Of a stretch of 64,000 nucleotides of DNA, positions 30,901-44,990 are shown one piece after another. The notes beneath the pieces were generated by a model. That model worked only from the letters and a program-made list of their open reading frames with translations. It ran no database searches and was not told the origin of the DNA. The first letter of the stretch is position 1, and the number at the start of each line of letters is the position of its first letter. The DNA comes from Trichostrongylus colubriformis (taxonomy: Eukaryota; Nematoda; Chromadorea; Rhabditida; Trichostrongylidae): NCBI GenBank assembly GCA_963978905.1, contig OZ022256.1, positions 9,283,501-9,347,500 of the forward strand, written 5' to 3'. A program made the position numbers and the translations under genes.

Positions 30901-33900
30901 GTCCGGGATTTGTCACCGTTGATGCAAACCTAAATTACAGCAGGCGATGCATTACATCTGATAAAAGGCTATTCAGATACTAAATAAGGGAGAAACTAAC
31001 CAATTCCACACGTCCAAATCCTCCCACGCCTAACGTTGCTAACCGTTTTATGTTCTTCAACTGGACGTGTGCAAACTCTTCTCGGATAATATCCTGGAAA
31101 ATTTCATCAAAATAATACGTTCCACGCATCCAAACCACAGGGGTGCATACATACTAAGCGATGCGAAAGCTGCAATTGCGATTGCACCACGCGAGGCACC
31201 TGGACAATGCACTATTTGCTGACCATGCGCCGATGGGCGCACGCCCTAGTTGGTTGTGGTAGAGTGATAATGCTCCCAGTTATGCACTGCCTCAAATATA
31301 GGACTGCGTGCACTGATCGCTGATCCATGCGATGAGGAAATCGTGACGGCTTCACTGAGTATGTATGCAGTATAAGACACAACAGCTAAATGGGACATGG
31401 CTATGTAAAGAAAACTCTTACGACATTCATACCTTAGTAGGACTGGGCGGTTCTATTGACACATGCGCCAACCTTTCTTTATCGCCATAATCTCGTTTCA
31501 ATGCTTCAAGATCACCTATCAGTTTGAGGAACGATTCCCTGAAAAGCAATATATGGCAAATGACCGTTCGTAAAACTCACAAGATGAGCTTTCACTACAT
31601 GTCAAAGTTGCATTCATACTCCACAGCTCAGTGAACGGCGCGCAGCCGTTTCTCGCAGCTCCAGTTTTATCTTTAGGGACAACCGCTACAGATAGTCATC
31701 AAGGTTGCATGTCAACTTTGCTGCCTTGCAAGAAGCAGTGTTGATAAAACTGGGTCGCTGAGTATGAAAGCTACTGAGGAGAGACCATTTGTTTCAACTT
31801 ACCTGTCTAACGTTAGAACCTCGACACCGGGCGCTTGGGCAATGATATTGGCCGTACGGACTTCATCTCCGAGAAGAGCCCTTTCTCCGAAGAAATCTCC
31901 CTGAAAAACTCGATGCTTGCCACTAACCAAACGAAGAAATTATGTAAGCCGCTTACAATCTTGATAGAGAATGTACCTGATTCAATATTCTGATTTCACG
32001 TGGCTCTGTTTCGCCTTCTATCAATTGCGTCACTTTTACAGTACCACTGTTTATGACGAAAAAAGCATCACCCTGAAGGAAGCGTTGCTTATGGTTTGTT
32101 CTAACGTTGGACATCATAGCAGAGGTAATAATGCCGTAATAATTTATTAAAACGGGGTTTCTCTAGCCTACCTTTTCCCCTTGCCGGATGATATAGTGAC
32201 CAGCGGCATAGTAATCCTGATCCATTACGTCCGCCATCTTCGAAATGCGATCCTCCGACAAATTCTCGAAAATCGACACCTAAAAAGAATGAAACTCAGG
32301 CACAGCTTGATAAGCTAACAATCTGCTTATAAATTGCTTACTGATTGTCTCTCCATAAGGATGAAACACAGAAGTAAAGTAATTCCCAACAGCATCCACA
32401 TATATACGTCGACATCAGAAAATTTTATTATTCCGTCCGCCTTCATTCTTTTAATCCCTCCAAAATCTTGATCCTTTTCAGATTTAAATGGAGATCCAGA
32501 GGGGTATATCGAAAACTCTCCTCGATGCAAACAGATTCGAATCAAAGCAGAACGATTCCAAAGGGCATAAAGAACCCTACGCCCACATTTGTTATCTTGC
32601 CACTCACACATAAAAAAATCACTACCCACACTGGACTGCTTTTAACGATTTTGATCGTAATAAAGTGAAGAGGGCACATTCAGTACATCCCAAAAGATAG
32701 TACTTTTCATAACATGCATATTTTGCTGAACCAGAAAGAGGCGCAATATTAACCCGATAAAGTGTTTCTATGATAAGACACGAACATCGGAGAACTACCT
32801 ACAGAAACGCCAAAGTGGGCAATGTTTCAGCACGTAGCACTTATGTCTTCTACTCAAAAACTAACAAAATGAAAAATTGCCCCAATAGGATCGTTACCTT
32901 GCTCAGGAAATTCATCAGCTGTGTATGCCTTTCCATTCCTAGCCGCTGCGTTATTGTTTGGAAAACGCTGCGGTCCAGTACCCATAGCTGCACGTCGGTG
33001 AGCGCTTGTATAGACGCAGTCCTGCAAGTGAAGAGCTTAAAGAACGACTTTACGGTAATCTGATTGTCGCTGATCCACTTATATCAATGTAGTACCGATA
33101 TATCACGCGATCAAAACATACTGAATCACGCGTCCTTGTCTGATAGACTGTGACATAAATAGCAATCACCTTGCCAACGACGCGCAATCAATTCTTTTTC
33201 TCATAGAAATCGACTGCCGTTAATGTGCCGAAAAAGGTACAACGTAACAGTAAAGCGCTTACTTTCCAAAAGGACGAGTCAGGCGACGGTAAAGTTTATG
33301 GATAGCTCGCGAAAAAGTGCCTGCTGACAGCCGGACGAAGTTGCACGTTGGCATGAAGATGAGCCGTTCCGGTGCTACTCATCAACAGCACATCGTTCTC
33401 GGATCATCTGTCTGACGCACAACTTCATGAGCACATCCGCCGACTGTCCCAGAGCGCACGGTGACCAAGTGGCGATCTACACCACCCGCCTCTCGCGTAA
33501 ATGTAACATTGCGCACATTAGGAAAGACCAAATTGGTGTTACCTTGACTGCTATGGAGGGAGATGAGAGAGGGTGGACAGGGTAAATGTATTCAACGGTG
33601 GAAGAATTGCTGAGAGTATTTTTAAGGACAACCAACCTTGTGCAGTTGTAGAGAATGGCAAGTTCTCCCATTACTATTCCTGGACGTAACGTTCCTAACA
33701 GCTGACCTTCTCGAGAAACTTGCAACTCTCCTTCTGAAAAATATGGCATCGATCATTGAATCGAGTTCTAATCAGGGGTCTAAGCAGAGGCTCTAACTCA
33801 ACAGTAATTCTGAAAAATTTTCATAAATGTTCTAAATTCTCATATAAAAGCCGAATTCAAGTAACTACACTAAAAAACAAAACTAGGCTAAACATCTGGC

Positions 33901-36900
33901 CTTATCTATATTGTGTTACACAGAAGACTGAGACCTGCGCCTGCACTGAAGAACAATGAAAAACTTGTAAGTCTGAATCGAGCTGTAACGCACCTGCTAC
34001 AACGAACAACCGATCTCCTGGTTCTCCTTCCTGGATTACCCATTGTCCAGCTCTTGCTCGCATTTCATACATACATTCTACTATTTCTATGATCTGTTCC
34101 TTCGCCAGTTGTTTTAAGAAGTCATTTTTGTGCACTGCATCTCGGATCAGTTGCTTCGACCTAAAACAAACGAACGATAAATTTTATCATTACGAATACG
34201 TATCAAAGTATACGAAATTAGCAAGAAAGTAAAAAACACTGATGTGGTTCAACAACAAAGAACACCCAAACTTTGCTGTCATTCCTTGTAAATCGGAATC
34301 GATTAGTCTTCCTAAAAAGTATGAGGGCAGAACGACCAAGAAGAAAAAGACCTCTCACAAACAAAACCGGTTTTCTCGCGAAATTAGCCACGAATTTGCC
34401 TACACCTAGATATGATTTTCAAAGGAAAGGTTTCAAAAATCCCTAATGTCAGAATTTGGAAGCTGATAATGAGCGCGAACAGACTGATGTTGCAATCATA
34501 CTCGGCAAGACACCCGCATAGCACGCTCTACGACCAATATGTCAGCTTGCTCAGGCAAGCCAACGTCAATGAGTCTGCGTACGAAATTAGCGAAGGCTGA
34601 GTTGAATGCGCAAGAGTATTAACCAGATAGAGAGGAGTTCTTGATGCGATAAACAGAGGTATAAGCCCAACGAATGAGAATATTTGCAGCACACGCTATG
34701 AAAATTAAGAATTCCGCTAATGAGAGTTCTTCGGCAAAGCAAAATCAAAAAGCAGATAGAAACAAAAAATAATGAATAACCGCACTGCAAAACTAACCCA
34801 GCAGTTTTGTTGTAATGCTGTAGTGTGGTGGCTTGAGTTTCGAAATTAGTCGGCTCTGCAGATACGGCTAGCTTCTTAGCTCGAGTGCTTGCACCATCAG
34901 CAGGAAGTACAGCTTTCTGAAAATAGGAAAGTGCATTTCTCAACCTGAAGGAACACAAATTGTTTCTAACATTACAGAAAAGATAGGCCATATCTTAGAG
35001 GTTACCTCTTTTAAGTCATTCCCAAGTTGTTCGGACCGTGGAGACGCGGGAGCGGCTCCACCAGCAGGGCTGGCTGCTGATTGCGCTTTCTGCTCCAGAA
35101 CAGAACGCAGCTTGTCGCATTCTCGCTGAATACAATCGATGAATATTTTTATTATAATGAAAATATTATGAACGTAAAATACTCAAAACGAGAAAAAGGT
35201 ATTTACTCTCAATGCAGTATTTCTGGTTGCTGAACGTGGGACATGCACGAAACAGAAATTTCATGAAGCGCATTGTCCGACAACTTTCATATTATATTTT
35301 TTGCGACGAACTGCAGGTCAGCTGTTCATAAACCCTCCCTATAAAGCGCGCTTGCACCCAAGATATATGCATAAATAGTAAAAATGAATAGCAATACAGA
35401 AAATTAACTAGGACCAGGAAATTAAAATGCAACAAAAAGTGTTTCAGCTTCCGGGAGCATAGTGCATAAATGACGAAAACTATGCCACAATTCTTGTTGA
35501 AGTGAGCCAGCAGAATTGGGAGAGGAACATTGAGAACAGACAAAGAAGAAATAGGATTTGGGAACGAATGAAAGAATGACTGATTGGAAAAGTGGATCAT
35601 TTGTGAACAGTGTAATTGAGAGAAGTGTACTTCAAAAAAGCGGGGGGGGGGGGTCGGGAGGACGGCATGAAATAATGGTTTTGAAATGAACATCGCCCAA
35701 GGTTGAAAGCGATAATCAGTAGGAGTATACGGATTCAAAAGCGCGACGTCGTGATCTTTAGCATCTCCCGCGCAACTTTTCGAAGTGCAAAATCACCTTT
35801 TCGAGTTGCTCGCTGAAGATTAGTCATTTGTTGTCTCGTATGGTGAGTTTCATGATGTCCATGATGTTGTGAAGCAGACCAGTGAAACAGTGAAGGGAAA
35901 AGTAAGCGAGAGAATAAAAAAAAGGTGTTGGTAAAAAAATTAATGAATTCATACTCAACATAGCAAGGTGTTGTGCGTGCAAACAACGACTGCAGGCATT
36001 AAAGTTGGTCTCATCGTAAGCCAAAATTGCGCCATTCCGATGTATCTGAGGCAGATATGGGACTTCCCGATTTTTTTACACGAAATTTGCGGCTCTCCAA
36101 CTTCCATGCGAAATCAAAGGACTGCGAATTTTGATGTTTTACATGGAAATCTCCACGTTCACTTGATAAGTTACGCAGTCCACTAATCGTCCCAAACAAT
36201 ACAGCTTCTGTACCACCGGTGGAACAGGATCCACTGCGGGGTCATCCAAGTGTCCAAGTTCCTTTGAATACGTTCCGTCAAAGAATGTGCAGATACGGGG
36301 TATGCCTTAATCACTGACAACGACATTACTAATCCGCTACCATTAGAATTCAAGCTCTCAGAAGCAAAACATTGAGTCAAGACTAACAAAATATTTGATG
36401 TGTTCGCCGATATCACATGCACAAGATGTACAAGTTATAGCCACAGAATTACCGTGAAAATATCCAAGTCTCCAAAGAGTGGCCCAAAAAAATTGTGGTC
36501 ATCGAGTGCCACGCGAAAGCAGAAAAGTGTAGCATGACTGGACCCCTCTGGCATAGCCAGCTCGGCAATGGAGCCTCAACAGCCGTAAAAAAAAGAAAAT
36601 TGTCCAACAGTCTTATTACCAGTGTATAAAAATCAAGGAAATGTGTACTACTCCCAGGCAGCGCATTATAACGATCACTTTCGCCGTGAGCTAAAACTGC
36701 AGCCCGAGCAAGTTTTCGAGAGTTCTAGAGAGTGCCGAAATTTTTGCGCCCAGCTTTACAGTGCAACAACAGGCCACCTAACAATCTCACCAGTAATCGC
36801 GTCACTAATGAGAAATGCCCATCTCAAAAGTTCGCTTCTTCATTTGACTCAACGACCACCATTTGAGCCTTCCAGGAAGTGTTCTACCCCCCAAGGCTTC

Positions 36901-39900
36901 TAGGTTCAAGCAAGTAAACACAGCAAGCTGACAAACCAATGCCAACATTCCCCTGTAAAAAACGGGGAAATGTGATTACATCTGGAGCAATCTCGGCTTT
37001 TCTCAATATGTTCCAGGTACCCATTAAGATCCATTGGTGTCTATTTCACCTTCATAAGCGGTTCTATATCGAATATCTTAACTTCTAAGCTCCCACTATA
37101 ATCAACTAAAGCACCAATTGTTGATGAAGAGAATTCCTTCTGATTTTGTAGCTGTCATTCACTTTGGCATTTTGAATATCGCGCTTACCGTCTCATCAAT
37201 ATGTATAGAAGGGAATCCCAAAGCATTCAATCGAAAATGATTCCAAAATACTCAATGAAGGAAAACTCCGTGTAGAGAAAACCATAATAGCCGTAATCGC
37301 CACGACTTCGATTATGTTTACCCTTCATTCAAGGTATAAGAATAGTTAAGAGGTCTTCGAACAAATACGCTCAGCGACTTCATACAGGAGGCAACAAACT
37401 TGAAAATAAGTACGAATAACAGAAAACTCCAGCTTTCAAAACGTCAAAGAGATCGATCTGAACAAATATTGTTGTCAAGTCGTAAAAAAAAGATTATTTT
37501 TCGTTACCACTCACTACCTTCTGGCGCTACCTTAGATGCTATCGATGTCAATATTAGTCTAGAACTAGTTGAGCAGAACACAACGTTCAGAAAAAGATGA
37601 CTTTGCGCAAAGACTTTCATAAATTTGGAACTAACCCCTTAGAGAGGAGTGTACCTTGACTTTCGGTAATTACAAAAAAAGATCAAAAGGAATCCCAAAG
37701 ATTTAAAGATCAGAGCTATTTTCAATCATACCCTCAACAAATAGCTGTGGGAGAGTCCGCATATAATCCCAAGATATTAACTAAGCTACGATGGCCATGG
37801 CATTTATGTGGCTTGAGCTTAGTCGTCGCATCAAACGCCGCGAGCGGACATTCGCTCAAGGTAAACAGCCGCAATGTCGTTTTCCGGTAACAAGCCGTCC
37901 ACGTAACATATGCGCACCACATGCGGATGCGCCCTTTACGAACACTTGAAAGCCATCCAAAATATACATAGTTTATTACTTCGAGCGACATGCATGCCGC
38001 TCGCAGCGCCCTGACTTTCACGAAACAGATGACAGTGGTAAGCAAAGACTCCCCTGTGAAAAGGTTTAAGTGAGAGGTGGACCACCCACAACGATTCTGC
38101 ACCAGGGAAGTGCTCAACCATCGTTTTTATCACCGCGTGCAGCAAGCAAGTGAACCATCAACTAATGAAGAAGAAATAACAATAACAAACGAATTTGTTG
38201 ACATCTTGCCTTCGAGCAGGTGCTTACCACGTGCCTTCATAAGAGCATCTGGACAGCTGGGTATGCAGAAACTTGCAAAACCCTGCTAATTCATTCAAAC
38301 CGCCACAGTTGCTGAAACCAGCAGAATTTAATGGCCTGACCGCTATTCACGTGCCTTGTACCTTTATCTACTATCAGTAAGCCAAATAAACAGCACATGT
38401 ACTTGACAGAGTACAGTACCAATGATTGCATTATGCGACATACATTTCAACATTTTTGGGAAAATGTTTTCGACGGAGAAGTCACAGGTCGTAAAGACTT
38501 CTACCATAAGTTTTCACACTCCAACTACCCAAGGAATTTCCTCTGCTCCGCCGATCTTTTGTAAAACAACAAAAGAAAGCTCAAGAAAAGTGCTGCCGTT
38601 CCCTGACAGACCCACTTACGATAACGCGAGTTCATACAGACCACAAATTCTACAGGGACTTTACTTCCACCACACTGAGTTTACACCATCATGGAGTTTC
38701 GGCATAGCTGTCCTCGTCAACACCCCGCTCATGTCCAACAGATCCATAGCGTGGTCTCTAGCGCGGCGTTCCAAGGCTGCGAACAGATCGATTCAATGAC
38801 ATTGACTTTTGCATTGATCGCGTTATCAACCACAAAATCTCCATTACACATGCTATTCGGCATTTTCGCGATTTCCTTACTTTTGGGCGATAAAACGGTA
38901 ATAAATCGGTTAAGAACTGGGGACTGGTGTTTCTGACTGACGTTTTCCAGCCATAACGTGATTCTATGGAACCAACGCTTCAAACTGAAAACGCTCTCAC
39001 CGCCTTGTAAGCAGGCCACTCCCAAGTGTCGAGGGAAATAGCCACCACTGCGAGTTACCCTTCGCTTCTCATATGCACATTGAAAGTCAAGGTTCTAGCG
39101 CTTATCGCAATTAAAAATTAAGGTAGCGCTAATCACAAAACTCTGCAGGGACCACCCTCCCCCTTCCGTGCGGTCAAATACGACCCCCGACGAGGAATCC
39201 TCGACTTCCGCTGTTCTCCGCTTCCAAGTCGTCGATGCAATGCCACAGCCGCAATGCCCCTGTTGAGAGAGAAAATTCAGGAAAATCAGTGTAACCCCTT
39301 CTCCTCACCGAGTGGAAGCATTTTCAAAGAACAATTTTCGAGCAGCCCAAAACCTCAGATAAAACAGGTCAAGCGCTGATGTTTATCTTTCGAAGTACTT
39401 CAAATTGAGTGACTGCGCTTCTCGTGTGACTAGGAACCCCTTATGACACTTGTGGTGAAAAGAGTATTCACCCTCCGAAATCCCCAGGGGACAAGCCAAA
39501 ATGGTGTCGCAAACATGCTTTCTTGCAATAAATTGACTATGACACCCGACGGAGCATGACTGAGTGCGTGTGTGATGGTCGAGGCTATAAGCTTGCAAAA
39601 CAGCGTTTGGGACTGCCTTATTCAGTGTCACATAGCAATCAAAAAAACATGTGGGGCCACACAGCAACGACTTTTTGGACTTGCTTTCGCGTGACAGCTT
39701 GCTAACGAAAAGATATCTTTGCAAACTATAACTTCGATCAATAAAATACACAAACACGCCAACATGAAACCGAAACCTCTTCAAAGGAACTGCGCTGTTC
39801 AAGCACTCATGTGAATGGCAGCATAGTTCTTCAAAAAAAATAGGAGGTTGCTTCCATTATCCGTCAGCCTCGCCTTACATCCTGACCAAGTCGAAAAACA

Positions 39901-42900
39901 TTTTATATCAGAATTTAATACTTGCTCCTGCACCAGATGGAAGCACTATTTTGAGCGGGCTTTTTCTAAATCAATAACCATTTCATTTATGGTATGACAT
40001 ATATGGGCTATTTCGCTTTTCACGGCCGTGCAGGCTCTGCATTACCATTTCTACTGCCCTTAATAGGCAGCGTTTATAGTTACGGAATAAATGAAATTTG
40101 CGAAACGGTAGAAAAGAATTGATACGCGACGACCTCCCACAGATCCCAAGATACTCCCGTTTCTAGGAAATTTTCCTTTCAGCCTCAAATTCCACCATTG
40201 CATAAATCCCATAACAATGTAGGCTGCATAATTCCCATAGGAAACAAAGCTGCTCTAAACAGATACTTTGTACACCATAACAGCTTTTACTGTTCTTTTT
40301 GAAACGCGATAAGAACACCTTTTACAAAATTCATGTGTTCCATTCTGGTGAAATCCCTTTTACAGGGATTTCACCAGACTGACACATGAATTTCAGATGT
40401 TTTATTCTGGCATATAATCAGGCACGTGCGCTGATAGGACACTATCTGCCGAGGTTGTTAGTGTTCACCAATCCAATCTCGTGTGTTTTTTTGAATTTTG
40501 TTTGCTTGAGAGCAATCCAATGAGTAACTCTGAAGAAGCAATCCGCTTCGAGAAAACGCAGCATCTTAGATTGGAACAGAAACCAAACTCCCTAGTTTCA
40601 CGTACTTTCTTCCCAGGAGACCCTTCTCGTAACACCATGTTTCGGAAAATTTCCCTTTAAATACCCTTTCAAATTCCATAATCAGCTCAGTGATGAGGTG
40701 TCATAAACACCACTGCTACAGCAAGGTCGCTGGATCTGTACTGTCTGTTTACGAATGAATAAAAATGAAACCAGTTTCTACATAGTGTGGAGACAGCAAA
40801 GTAATGGAAGTAAAAGACAGTTTATGAGGAAGTATTAGGTTGTCCCGAAATTTCCGGAACACCTCGACCACTTTTTCAAATTTATTTCCTTACAACATAA
40901 ACACATTTCAGTGAACAAGACATGTCATTCCGTAGAGTAGAAAATTCTCTTCCGAATGATATATGACATGCTGCAAAATGCTTTATGTTGTAAAGAAATA
41001 AATTTGAAAGAAAGAGGTCGAGGTGTTCCGGAACTTTCGGGACAACCTAATATATATTCTTGGTGGAATATCAGATGATCGGCAAACAAGGACATGCAAT
41101 GAAAATACTACTGAAAACTTAAACTTCCTGCGAGCCTGTTTGCACCCCATAGAAAATAATCGACTTCTGATTCATGGATAAATCGCTGCAAAAATATCCA
41201 ACATTAAAATGGTTACCGTATTCCCGAACTGTTCAGAAGCAACAACTAGAAACTAGAATTCTCGAAACCTTCTTTGAAATGTACTTTTAAAAAAACTTTG
41301 TGATGTCAAGCATGATACTGAGAAAGCACAAACTCTCACGCAAACCCCTCACGCAAAGTACATCAGTGGCGAGGACGGAAAAGCTGAAATAGCTCCGACA
41401 TTCGTAGGACAACCAATAAAGGAGGTAATTCGCATTTCCTGCTTTTAAATGGTATCGCAATACCAAGCGAGATAGCATTCAGCCTTTGCACAACATGCCA
41501 ATGAGGCTTTTTGTAGCGAAACAATTTATGCACTAGAGACGACGTTAATCTGTATGGGAAGCGCGGAGCGCGTAATAAAAGAGCACGTATGAATGAGAGA
41601 CGAAAAGCACGAATACAACAAGTTATTGGAACCGTCCCTTGCAAACAGCGATTTCAGAGCTGCGCACACAAACAAAAAAACCATGTTACAGTTTAGTTGC
41701 ACGCTGCAGAGGGTCTATGAGAATATAGAAAAGTGCGCTGATTCTAAATGAGATAGCGTAGCTTTCAATGAAAGCTGGCGAGGCAAATAAACACTCAAAA
41801 GCCACCTGCAGCGATGTAACTTCTGCTTCTAGCTCAGCAATTCGTCGAATGTGATTTTCAACCGTTCCTTGTTGCGCTTTCAGCTGCTGGTCTTTTCGCT
41901 GAAAACATAACTTCAGAAACGAAACACGCGTTGAATACAGATGAAAAAAATGAGTAACCTGTATAGCCTCTTCAAGCTGTGGGATTAGCTTCTGTAATTC
42001 TTGCGCTTCAAATATGCGAGAGCCCACTTGGACCTGGAATTGATACATTTCACGAAGAAATCCGAATATGAAAAGGAGCGATACCTTGTTCTTCCCTTCA
42101 ACTAAATTCGTGATTAACTATTAGAGAGACGGTAGATTAATGAGTCCTTTTCTCACCCAGTCCGTCTCCCATTTTCCGAGAGAGAAACCGAAAGATTCGT
42201 TAAATTGAAATGAGATTTTGGCAGCTGCTCGAGGATAGAAGGTATTGATGCGTCCGAGCGGACATCTTTCACTCCATATACTTATCTCCGTCGCGATTTA
42301 TAGTAAGCGCTCAATTAAAAAAAGCAATTGACAATTTTTCAATGCCACAGATTGTTTATCCAAATGAAGCGATTCGCACCCAAGGTTATTTCTCAAAGCT
42401 GTTGTGTGACTTGTCAATATTATCAGGATAACTCTCTCACTACTTCACTTGCCAACAAGGATCGAGCAATCAGCTTTAAAGCTGTAACTCTTACAAACCT
42501 CGTATTTATAAAACACTATTCGACTTAGAACAATACAGCCTTCACTCATTCTAGCGACATGGCTGGAGATAACGATACCTCTCCAGTAATTGCGAATGCA
42601 CTATTGATCGAACAAAAGGCAAGATAGATAGCCTCACGATGGAATAAACACGTTCACAGTTACGCCGCAACAATCGTGAAAAATAGTTTTCAGAAAAATC
42701 GGATAATTCCTAATGGATGTGTGGGAAACAACTAACCACTCCATTGTGCTGAGTTCGTCCAAACATGGAGACGTTACTTATAGCACTGTGGCGACGAGCG
42801 CTGGCCCAAGGGTTCGAAGAGATGAATGTGGCAGAAGAACAAAACAACTGCAGGCGGCCGTCGAACAGCGCCGCCTCTCCGTCTCTGCCCTAGGCTCTCG

Positions 42901-44990
42901 TCGACTGGCGTCTTTTGCTGCGGGTCGAAATGCTGTCCTATCGGGGTGCCATTGCTACTGCCACCTTCACTTAACAGAGCACCAGGAAGTATTTCAAGTT
43001 CACGAGAGAGAGATTGCACGATTGCCCTCAATCGGACGAATGAGTGCATTTTTCTTTCCAACCGACGGCAGCCAACAATAACGGGCTACAAGGTTCGATA
43101 GCAGCTCTTCGCTCATTCAATTTTCGTGGCTTGCAGGCCAAAGGAAACGATAGACATGTGCTCTGCTGGAAAACCTCAGAGCAAGTCTCCAATGAGGATT
43201 CTGACCACATCCAACCCAATAAAAAATATCACAATAGATTTTCTCAACCACTTCAACCAGGGGGCGGGGGGTGGGGTACCTACCAGTTGGCACTTTTCAC
43301 TATGCCATACTTGCTCTGCAATTGACATAGGTGTCGCGCAGAGAGAGCTAGATTCGAGAAAACGAAAATCAATGATCATTCCAGTCAGAAAATCGCTCCC
43401 TCCTTTCTCGTATTGATTACTGCCTTTGTCAAGGGTTGATGAACCTTTCTCGTTCACGGTACACTAAGCGTTCAAGGTAAAACAGCAGTAAAATAATCAA
43501 ACTTCTCAATAATTTCTTCTATGACCTCTACAAGTGAAAAGAATTCATTATCTTTTGCAACTTATCACCATTGCTGTCTTGTAAAATTCCTAATTCCCAT
43601 TATATATGAAACTCTTTATCTGTAGTAGCAAGGGCATCCCCGCTACGCTTGTTGAAACGGGACAGTCGCTGGGTAATAATCCAATTGCCTCTTGAGTCAC
43701 ATAACACTCGTCGGTGAGTGCTATGGCGCCATAGCGATAGGCATATAAGTTATGGGGGTCAATATCTATCACTGACAGAGCAACTCGGTTATGGACAGCA
43801 AAGGGTCTGGAATCTGTAATCTGAACTAAAGAGAGGGGACAAACAAGTGTTAGAGCTGATTAATACTGTTTGTCATCACTACGATAGATAGCAACCACAG
43901 TGTGGAGGATCACATGTTAACTGCATACATAATCAAGGAAGAGAGATCATATAAAATTTTCCACAAAATGAGGTGTCATGGGAGAAATTGAATCCTAGTT
44001 CATGGGAATCATGGTGTTTAAAGGAGCAGCAGAGGAGAAAAAACGTGTAAATTGAAGACGCAAGCTTGCCAATGAAAAAATCTGCGAAAGAGAACACTGA
44101 CTAAAGCGATTTTCAGCCGAACTTTTTGCCCAGCGAAACAATGCCCTTTGCTAATTTCTCGGAATTGATGCCACAGCGGTTCCACAGTGGCTCACATTGC
44201 CGCTCTTGCTTGCCTTCGGCACTTTATACAAATAGGTCGCGTCGGAATCAACCAAGGTTGCAATCGGGGACGTCTTCTGCTCCGCATACCCATGTGAATA
44301 CCACCTTTACATTAGTATGCGTGAAGAACAATTCAGTAGTCATCTGGATTTTACTTTTCTTACTAGTATCGGCAATGATGAAGAAAATTCTGCAGGAAAG
44401 GGATCAAACTCCCGTACTTCCTTGCTAAAAAGCGCCTTTTAGTGGAGATCACAAAAAGGTCAGATTCTCAAGTAGAAAACCACTCATAGAGGCTCTTCGG
44501 CGCGGAAGTGCATCGTTTTCACCCGAAATCGAGCTCAAAACGCGTGTAACCTAAAAATACACTGCCGAAAACAGCACATTTTTGACTCCTATCGATTATG
44601 ATCGTTGTTCTATAAGCATCCACCACATGGGACGCACACGCACTGGGGACACTGGACCACAGCACGACAAGAAATTAGGCCACTTTCACGCTTCGGACTT
44701 CTCCCATGTACGTACACGTGCCCAAAAAATGCAAGTCGATTATATGCACGTGAAGCCATGCACACAATAATGGAGCGTGTGAAATGCGGCAAAGACTCAC
44801 TTTAACTATCACAAAAATTACGAATTTGATCAGTAATCAATCGATAACAATGAAGTGAACGTGGGAGTAATGCATGATGAAACATCGAAATTACCTGCAT
44901 GAACTGATCAGAAGGTTTTCGAAGTTTTGAGAAAAAGCCACGAATTCCACCGCCTCCACCGCCGCTGGACGGACGTGTGGCCGAACTCAT
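27955..44990 (-). CDS. egl-4: cGMP-dependent protein kinase (PKG), egl-4 orthologue
   Basis: Serine/threonine kinase activated by cGMP; in C. elegans EGL-4 acts in sensory neurons and growth control. Twenty exons, 5' to 3': 44990-44895, 42033-41959, 41898-41806, 35125-35006, 34916-34798, 34160-33994, 33733-33637, 33021-32898, 32279-32172, 32072-31977, 31900-31803, 31538-31433, 31093-31001, 30929-30790, 30432-30201, 30140-30073, 29055-28991, 28445-28334, 28280-28106, 28050-27955. The sum is 2280 nt, 759 residues plus stop. The N-terminus [20 protein letters not shown] is followed by a coiled coil ([28 protein letters not shown]), the autoinhibitory region ([11 protein letters not shown]), cGMP site A ([13 protein letters not shown]), site B ([18 protein letters not shown]), and the kinase: [11 protein letters not shown] loop, ALKALKKKH lysine, [28 protein letters not shown]. 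It ends FSGWDEGF, the PKG tail. All key residues are present. It is convergent with the unknown gene, 665 bases apart. Confidence 0.97.
35770..36040. repeat. Fragment related to the TTAA-element family
   Basis: CGAGTTGCTCGCTGAAGA, AGTCATTTGTTGTCTCGTA and the terminal-side block CGTAAGCCAAAATTGCGCC recur at 57490-57818 and at the right ends of the elements at 8791-9537 and 55976-56562. No complete inverted ends were seen here. Intronic in egl-4. Confidence 0.55.
40329..40394. repeat. Short hairpin
   Basis: ATTCATGTGT...GGTGAAATCCC pairs with GGGATTTCACC...ACACATGAAT around a small TTTTACA loop. Intronic in egl-4. Function unknown. Confidence 0.7.
40835..41050. mobile_element. mariner-derived MITE, chimeric interior
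   Basis: The 216 bp unit has the same ends as the mariner at 2759-3629 (TTAGGTTGTCCCGAAA...CTTTCGGGACAACCTAA) and TA on both sides. Left and right ~80 bp correspond to arms of the mariner, including TTGTAAAGAAATAAATTTGA. The middle (about 40918-40978) is not mariner: it contains CTCTTCCGAATGATATATGA, matching the foldback element of 311-1347. Intronic in egl-4. Confidence 0.85.
42034..44894. other. First egl-4 intron
   Basis: Separates the first coding exon from the coiled-coil exons. It contains an open frame on the minus strand at 42774-43061 with coding-like composition ([20 protein letters not shown]) that could be an alternative first exon, but no convincing in-phase donor joins it to the next egl-4 exon. 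No other feature was recognised. Confidence 0.4.

Larger units (their letters stand above)
35126..41805. other. Large egl-4 intron (6.7 kb)
   Basis: Between the coiled-coil exons and the exon starting [12 protein letters not shown]. It holds a repeat fragment at 35770-36040, a small hairpin at 40329-40394 and a mariner-derived MITE at 40835-41050. Elsewhere I saw short open frames on both strands (notably 38422-38799) but no supported gene. Such an intron could hold alternative promoters for short isoforms; nothing in the sequence proves it. Confidence 0.5.

Noticed and set aside
38422..38799. Plus-strand frame with a phrase reminiscent of reverse transcriptase ([10 protein letters not shown])
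   Set aside because: No other reverse-transcriptase motif or endonuclease in any frame nearby; the similarity is too short.
42774..43061. Possible alternative first exon of egl-4
   Set aside because: No strong in-phase donor connects it to the next egl-4 exon; kept only as a question in the findings.
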